DNA from: Prosopocoilus inquinatus
Lineage: Eukaryota > Arthropoda > Insecta > Coleoptera > Lucanidae
Direction of reading: 5' to 3'
Assembly: GCA_036172665.1 (NCBI GenBank)
Contig: CM069877.1
Location: forward strand, 25,445,001 to 25,509,000
DNA: 64,000 nucleotides
In this document: piece after piece, positions 60,784-64,000 of the stretch
Position numbering within the stretch: position 1 is the first letter of the stretch
How the letters are laid out: each line of letters opens with the position of its first letter
Translations under genes and position numbers: made by a program
Notes under the pieces: generated by a model
What the model saw: only the letters and a program-made list of their open reading frames with translations
Told to the model about the DNA's origin: nothing
Database searches by the model: none

Positions 60784-63642
60784 CGATTAGATACATCACA
60801 GGAACAACGCTAATACGTGTTGTTTCGTTCTAAACTATTTCCAGCTTCTGCTGAGTCCGAAAACTTTGTATCTCACATCAGAGTTACCGGAGTCCATCCA
60901 AACGCCAAATAACATTATAGATGAGTAAGGATCGATTAGATACATCACAGGAACAACGCTAATGCGTGTTGTTTCGTTTAAAACTATTTCCAGTTTCTGC
61001 TGCGTCCGAAAACTTCATATCTCACATCTGAGTTACTGTTGTCCGTTGAAACGTCAAATAACATGATAGATGAGTAAGGATCGATTAGATACATCACAGG
61101 AACAACGCTAATGCGTTTTGTTTCGTTTAAAACTATTTCTAGCTTCTGCTGCGTCCGAAAATTTCGTATCTCACATTAGAGTTACTGGAGTCCATCGAAA
61201 CGTCAAATAACATGATAGATGAGTAAGGATCGATTAGATACATCACAGGAACAACGCTAATACATGTTGTTTCGTTCAAAACTAGTTCCAGCTTCTGCTG
61301 CGTCCGAAAACTTTGTATCTAACATCAGAGATACCGGAGTCCATCGAAACGTCAAATAACATGATAGATGAGTAAGGATCGATTACATACATCACAGGAA
61401 CAACGCTAATGCGTGTTGTTTCATTTAAAACTATTTCCAGCTTCTGCTGCGTCCGAGAACATCGTATCTCACATCAGAGTTACTGGAGTCCATCGAAACG
61501 TCAAATAACCTGATAGATAAGTAAGGATCGATTAGATACAGCACAGGAACAACGCTAATGCGTGTTGTTTCGTTTAAAACTATTTCTAGCTTCAGCTGCG
61601 TCCGAGAACTTCGTATCTCACATCAAAGTTACTGGAGTCCATCGAAACGCCAAATAACATGATAGATGAGTAAGTATCGATTAGATACATCACAGGAACA
61701 ACGCTAATGCGTGTTGTTTCGTTTAAAACTATTTCCAGCTTCAGCTGCGTCCGAGAACTTCGTATCTCACATCAAAGTTACTGGAGTCCATCGAAACGCC
61801 AAATAACATGATAGATGAGTAAGTATCGATTAGATACATCACAGGAACAACGCTAATGCGTGTTGTTTCGTTCAAAACTATTTCCAGCCCCTGTTGAGTT
61901 CGAGAACTTCGTATCTCACATCAGCGTTACTGGAGTCCGTTGAGACGTCAAGTAACATAGTAGATAAGTAAGGATCGACTAGTTATATTACAGGAATAAC
62001 GCTAATACGTGCTGTTTCGTTCAAAACTATTTCCAGCTTCTGCTGCGTCTGAGAACTTCGTATCTCACATCAGCGTTACTGGAGTCCGTTGAAACGTCAA
62101 ATAACATAATAGATAAGTAAGGATCGATTAGATACATCACAGGAACAACGCTAATACGTGTTGTTTCGTTCAAAACTATTTCCAGCTTCTGCTGAGTCCG
62201 AGAACTTCGTATCTCACATCAGAGTTACTGGAGTCCGTTGAAACGCCAAATAACATGATAGATGAGTGAGGATCGATTAGATACATCACAGGAACAACGC
62301 TAATACGTGTTGTTTCGTTCAAAACTATTTCCAGCTTCTGCTGCGTCCGAAAACTTTGTATCTCACATCAGAGTTACCGGAGTCCATCCAAACGTCAAAT
62401 AACATGATAGATGAGTAAGGATCGATTAGATACATCACAGGAACAACGCTAATGCGTGTTGTTTCATTTAAAACTATTTCCAGCTCCCGCTGCGTCCAAA
62501 AACTTCGTATCTCACATCAGAGTTACTAGAGTCCATCGAAACGTAAATTAACATGATAGATAAGTAAGGATCGATTAGATACAGCACAGGAACAACGCTA
62601 ATGCGTGTTGTTTCGTTTAAAACTATTTCCAGCTTCAGCTGCGTCCGAGAACTTCGTATCTCACATCAAAGTTATTGGAGTCCATCGAAACGCCAAATAA
62701 CATGATAGATGAGTAAGGATCGATTAGATACATCACAGGAACAACGCTAATGCGTGTTGTTTCGTTTAAAACTATTTCTAGCTTCAGCTGCGTCCGAGAA
62801 CTTCGTATCTCACATCAAAGTTACTGGAGTCCATCGAAACGCCAAATAACATGATAGATGAGTAAGGATCGGGTAGATACATCACAGGAACAACGCTAAT
62901 GCGTTTTGTTTCGTTTAAAACTATTTCCAGCTTCTGCTGCGTCCGAAAATTTCGTATCTCACATTAGAGTTACTGGAGTCCATCGAAACGTCAAATAACA
63001 TGATAGATGAGTGAGGATCGATTAGATACATCACAGGAACAACGCTAATACGTGTTATTTCATTTAAAACTATTTCCAGCTTCAGCTGCGTCCGAGAACT
63101 TCGTATCTCACATCAAAGTTACTGGAGTCCATCGAAACGCCAAATAACATGATAGATGAGTAAGGATCCAGTAGATACATCACAGGAACAACGCTAATGC
63201 GTTTTGTTTCATTTAAAACTATTTCCAGCTTCTGCTGCGTCCGAAAATTACGTATCTCACATTAGAGTTACTGGAGTCCATCGAAACGTCAAATAACATG
63301 ATAGATGAGTATGAATCGATTAGATACATCACAGGAACAACGCTAATACGTGTTATTTCATTTAAAACTATTTCCAGCTTCAGCTGCTTCCGAGAACTTC
63401 GTATCTCACATCAAAGTTACTGGAGTCCATCGAAACGCCAAATAACATAGTAGATAAGTAAGGATCGATTAGATACATCACAGGAACAACGCTAATACGT
63501 GCTGTTTCGTTCAAAACTATTTCCAGCTTCTGCTGCGTCCGAAAACTTTGTATCTAACATCTGAGTTACCGGAGTCCATCCAAACGTCAAATAACATGAT
63601 AGATGAGTAAGGATCGATTAGATACATCACAGGAACAACGCT
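60784..63642. repeat. 2.86-kb block, second copy
   Basis: Partner of 38740-41598. To the left it diverges at CGTCAAATAACATG (CGCCAAATAACATAG at the other locus). To the right it diverges where this locus reads GCGTGTTGTTTCATT and the other reads ACGTGTTGTTTCGTTC. Private changes here include ACGTGCTGTTTCG near 63497 and AAAATTACG near 63246. Confidence 0.82.
61937..62085. repeat. Divergent monomer with SpeI-type site, copy 3
   Basis: Same type, within the 22044-bp displaced block. A fourth CAGCCCCTGTTGAGTTCG half-monomer at 55632 is followed by ordinary sequence (CCGTTGAAACGTCAAATAAC), so the divergent monomer was lost there by recombination. Confidence 0.88.
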
Positions 63643-64000
63643 AATGCGTGTTGTTTCATTTAAAACTATTTCCAGCTTCTGCTGAGTCCGAGAACTTCGT
63701 ATCTCACATCAGAGTTACTGGAGTCCGTTGAAACGCCAAATAACATGATAGATGAGTGAGGATCGATTAGATACATCACAGGAACAACGCTAATACGTGT
63801 TGTTTCGTTCAAAACTATTTCCAGCTTCTGCTGCGTCCGAAAACTTTGTATCTCACATCAGAGTTACCGGAGTCAATCCAAACGTCAAATAACATGATAG
63901 ATGAGTATGGATCGATTAGATACATCACAGGAACAACGCTAATGCGTGTTGTTTCATTTAAAACTATTTCCAGCTCCCGCTGCGTCCAAAAACTTCGTAT
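62177..64000. repeat. Block repeated 6107 bp upstream, second copy (cut by window end)
   Basis: Partner of 56070-57893, overlapping the 22044-bp displaced block. The array is unbroken at base 64000, which falls inside a monomer after CTTCGTAT. Confidence 0.8.

Larger units (their letters stand above)
1..64000. repeat. Satellite DNA array, 149-bp monomer, head-to-tail throughout
   Basis: The whole window is a tandem satellite. The anchor CCATCGAAAC recurs at 1, 150, 299 and 448 (with variants CCATCTAAAC and CCATCCAAAC), giving a 149-bp period that holds to the end apart from small indels. Landmarks within a monomer, counted from CCATC as position 1, are AAATAACATGATAG at about 14, ATCGAT at 38, AACGCTAATGCGT at about 62, TTTAAAAC at about 84, CTATTTCCAG at 91, CTTC(A/T)GCTGCGTCCG at 101 and TTCGTATCTC at 121. 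The consensus has about 60 G+C in 149. Every monomer I read lies in the same orientation. Long reading frames are absent: 149 is not a multiple of 3, so the frame shifts at each monomer, and several stop triplets occur per unit. The function is unknown; a centromeric or heterochromatic role is inference from the architecture. I do not recognise the satellite family. Confidence 0.99.
36240..64000. repeat. Satellite domain III
   Basis: The 149-bp period continues to the window end. Typical variants are CAAAGTTATTGGAGTCC, CTGTTGTCCGTTGAAACG, CTGCTGAGTCCG, GATGAGTGAGG, CGTAAATTAACATG, GGATCGGGTAG and GGATCCAGTAG. Blocks are repeated at displacements of 596, 1043, 2233, 2382, 2533, 6107, about 13.4-13.55 kb and 22044 bp, nearly all close multiples of 149. 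The stretches 36240-38740, 44096-44931, 47072-48600 and 50320-51979 contain only monomers of the same types, without a unit I could delimit. A T8 run (GCG then T8 then CG) sits near 47413. Confidence 0.78.

Noticed and set aside
1..64000. CRISPR array
   Set aside because: The repeats are contiguous 149-bp units with no short direct repeat alternating with unique spacers, and no cas genes are present.
1..64000. CENP-B box
   Set aside because: The closest motif is TTCGTTTAAAAC, which matches the TTCG and central A of the mammalian box but lacks the CGGG part. Too weak to call.
1..64000. Ribosomal, tRNA or snRNA tandem genes
   Set aside because: The monomer is too short for rDNA. I see no tRNA A/B box pair with foldable arms or a 5S-like internal control region, and the high divergence between neighbours does not fit a structured RNA gene.
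1..64000. E-box or other transcription-factor sites (CAGCTG in CTTCAGCTGCG)
   Set aside because: The palindrome is present in only some monomers and such 6-bp motifs are expected by chance. Nothing else suggests a promoter.
1..64000. Telomeric or subtelomeric repeat
   Set aside because: No TTAGGG-, TTAGG- or TTTAGGG-like runs appear on either strand.

Overview
This window is a single uninterrupted array of satellite DNA. From base 1 to base 64000 it is built of head-to-tail copies of one monomer, normally 149 bp, about 430 copies, all in the same orientation. I found no protein-coding gene, RNA gene, transposable element, CRISPR array, inverted segment or non-satellite spacer. An array of this kind with nested higher-order repeats (HORs) is typical of eukaryotic centromeric, pericentromeric or other heterochromatic blocks. 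The sequence does not identify the species. The consensus is about 40% GC with 9 CpG in 149 bp (observed/expected about 1.5 by hand count). That argues against long exposure to heavy germline CpG methylation and would suit many invertebrates, but this is weak inference.

The array has three domains. Domain I (1 to about 23998) holds five consecutive copies of a long HOR starting at 1, 4458, 9121, 14224 and 20861. The four complete copies are 4457, 4663, 5103 and 6637 bp, corresponding to 30, 32, 35 and 46 monomers. Copies differ by whole-monomer gains and losses, a recurrent 48-bp truncated monomer beginning with a short GA run, a recurrent 139-bp monomer, and a 12-monomer internal duplication in the fourth copy.

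Domain II (about 23999 to 36239) uses other monomer variants. It is arranged as a 1935-bp tandem duplication (28787 and 30722), a further repeat displaced by 4553 bp, a 60-bp deletion junction at 32612/32613, and a small island at about 35131-35580 that matches domain I. Domain III (about 36240 to 64000) has 1043-bp (7-monomer) units at 40967-44095, a 596-bp tandem duplication, blocks displaced by 2233, 2382, 2533, 6107 and about 13.4-13.55 kb, and a 2.86-kb block copied at 22044 bp distance.

Most displacements are an exact or nearly exact multiple of 149 bp. Together with chimeric monomers and short tracts carrying private variants of distant monomers, this is the signature of unequal crossing-over and gene conversion. 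I see no new enzymatic or defence system. What deserves a second look is the recombination record preserved in the array. All coordinates and identities come from reading by eye. Block boundaries marked approximate are uncertain by tens of bases, and multi-kilobase near-identical repeats make assembly error a real alternative for some rearrangements.
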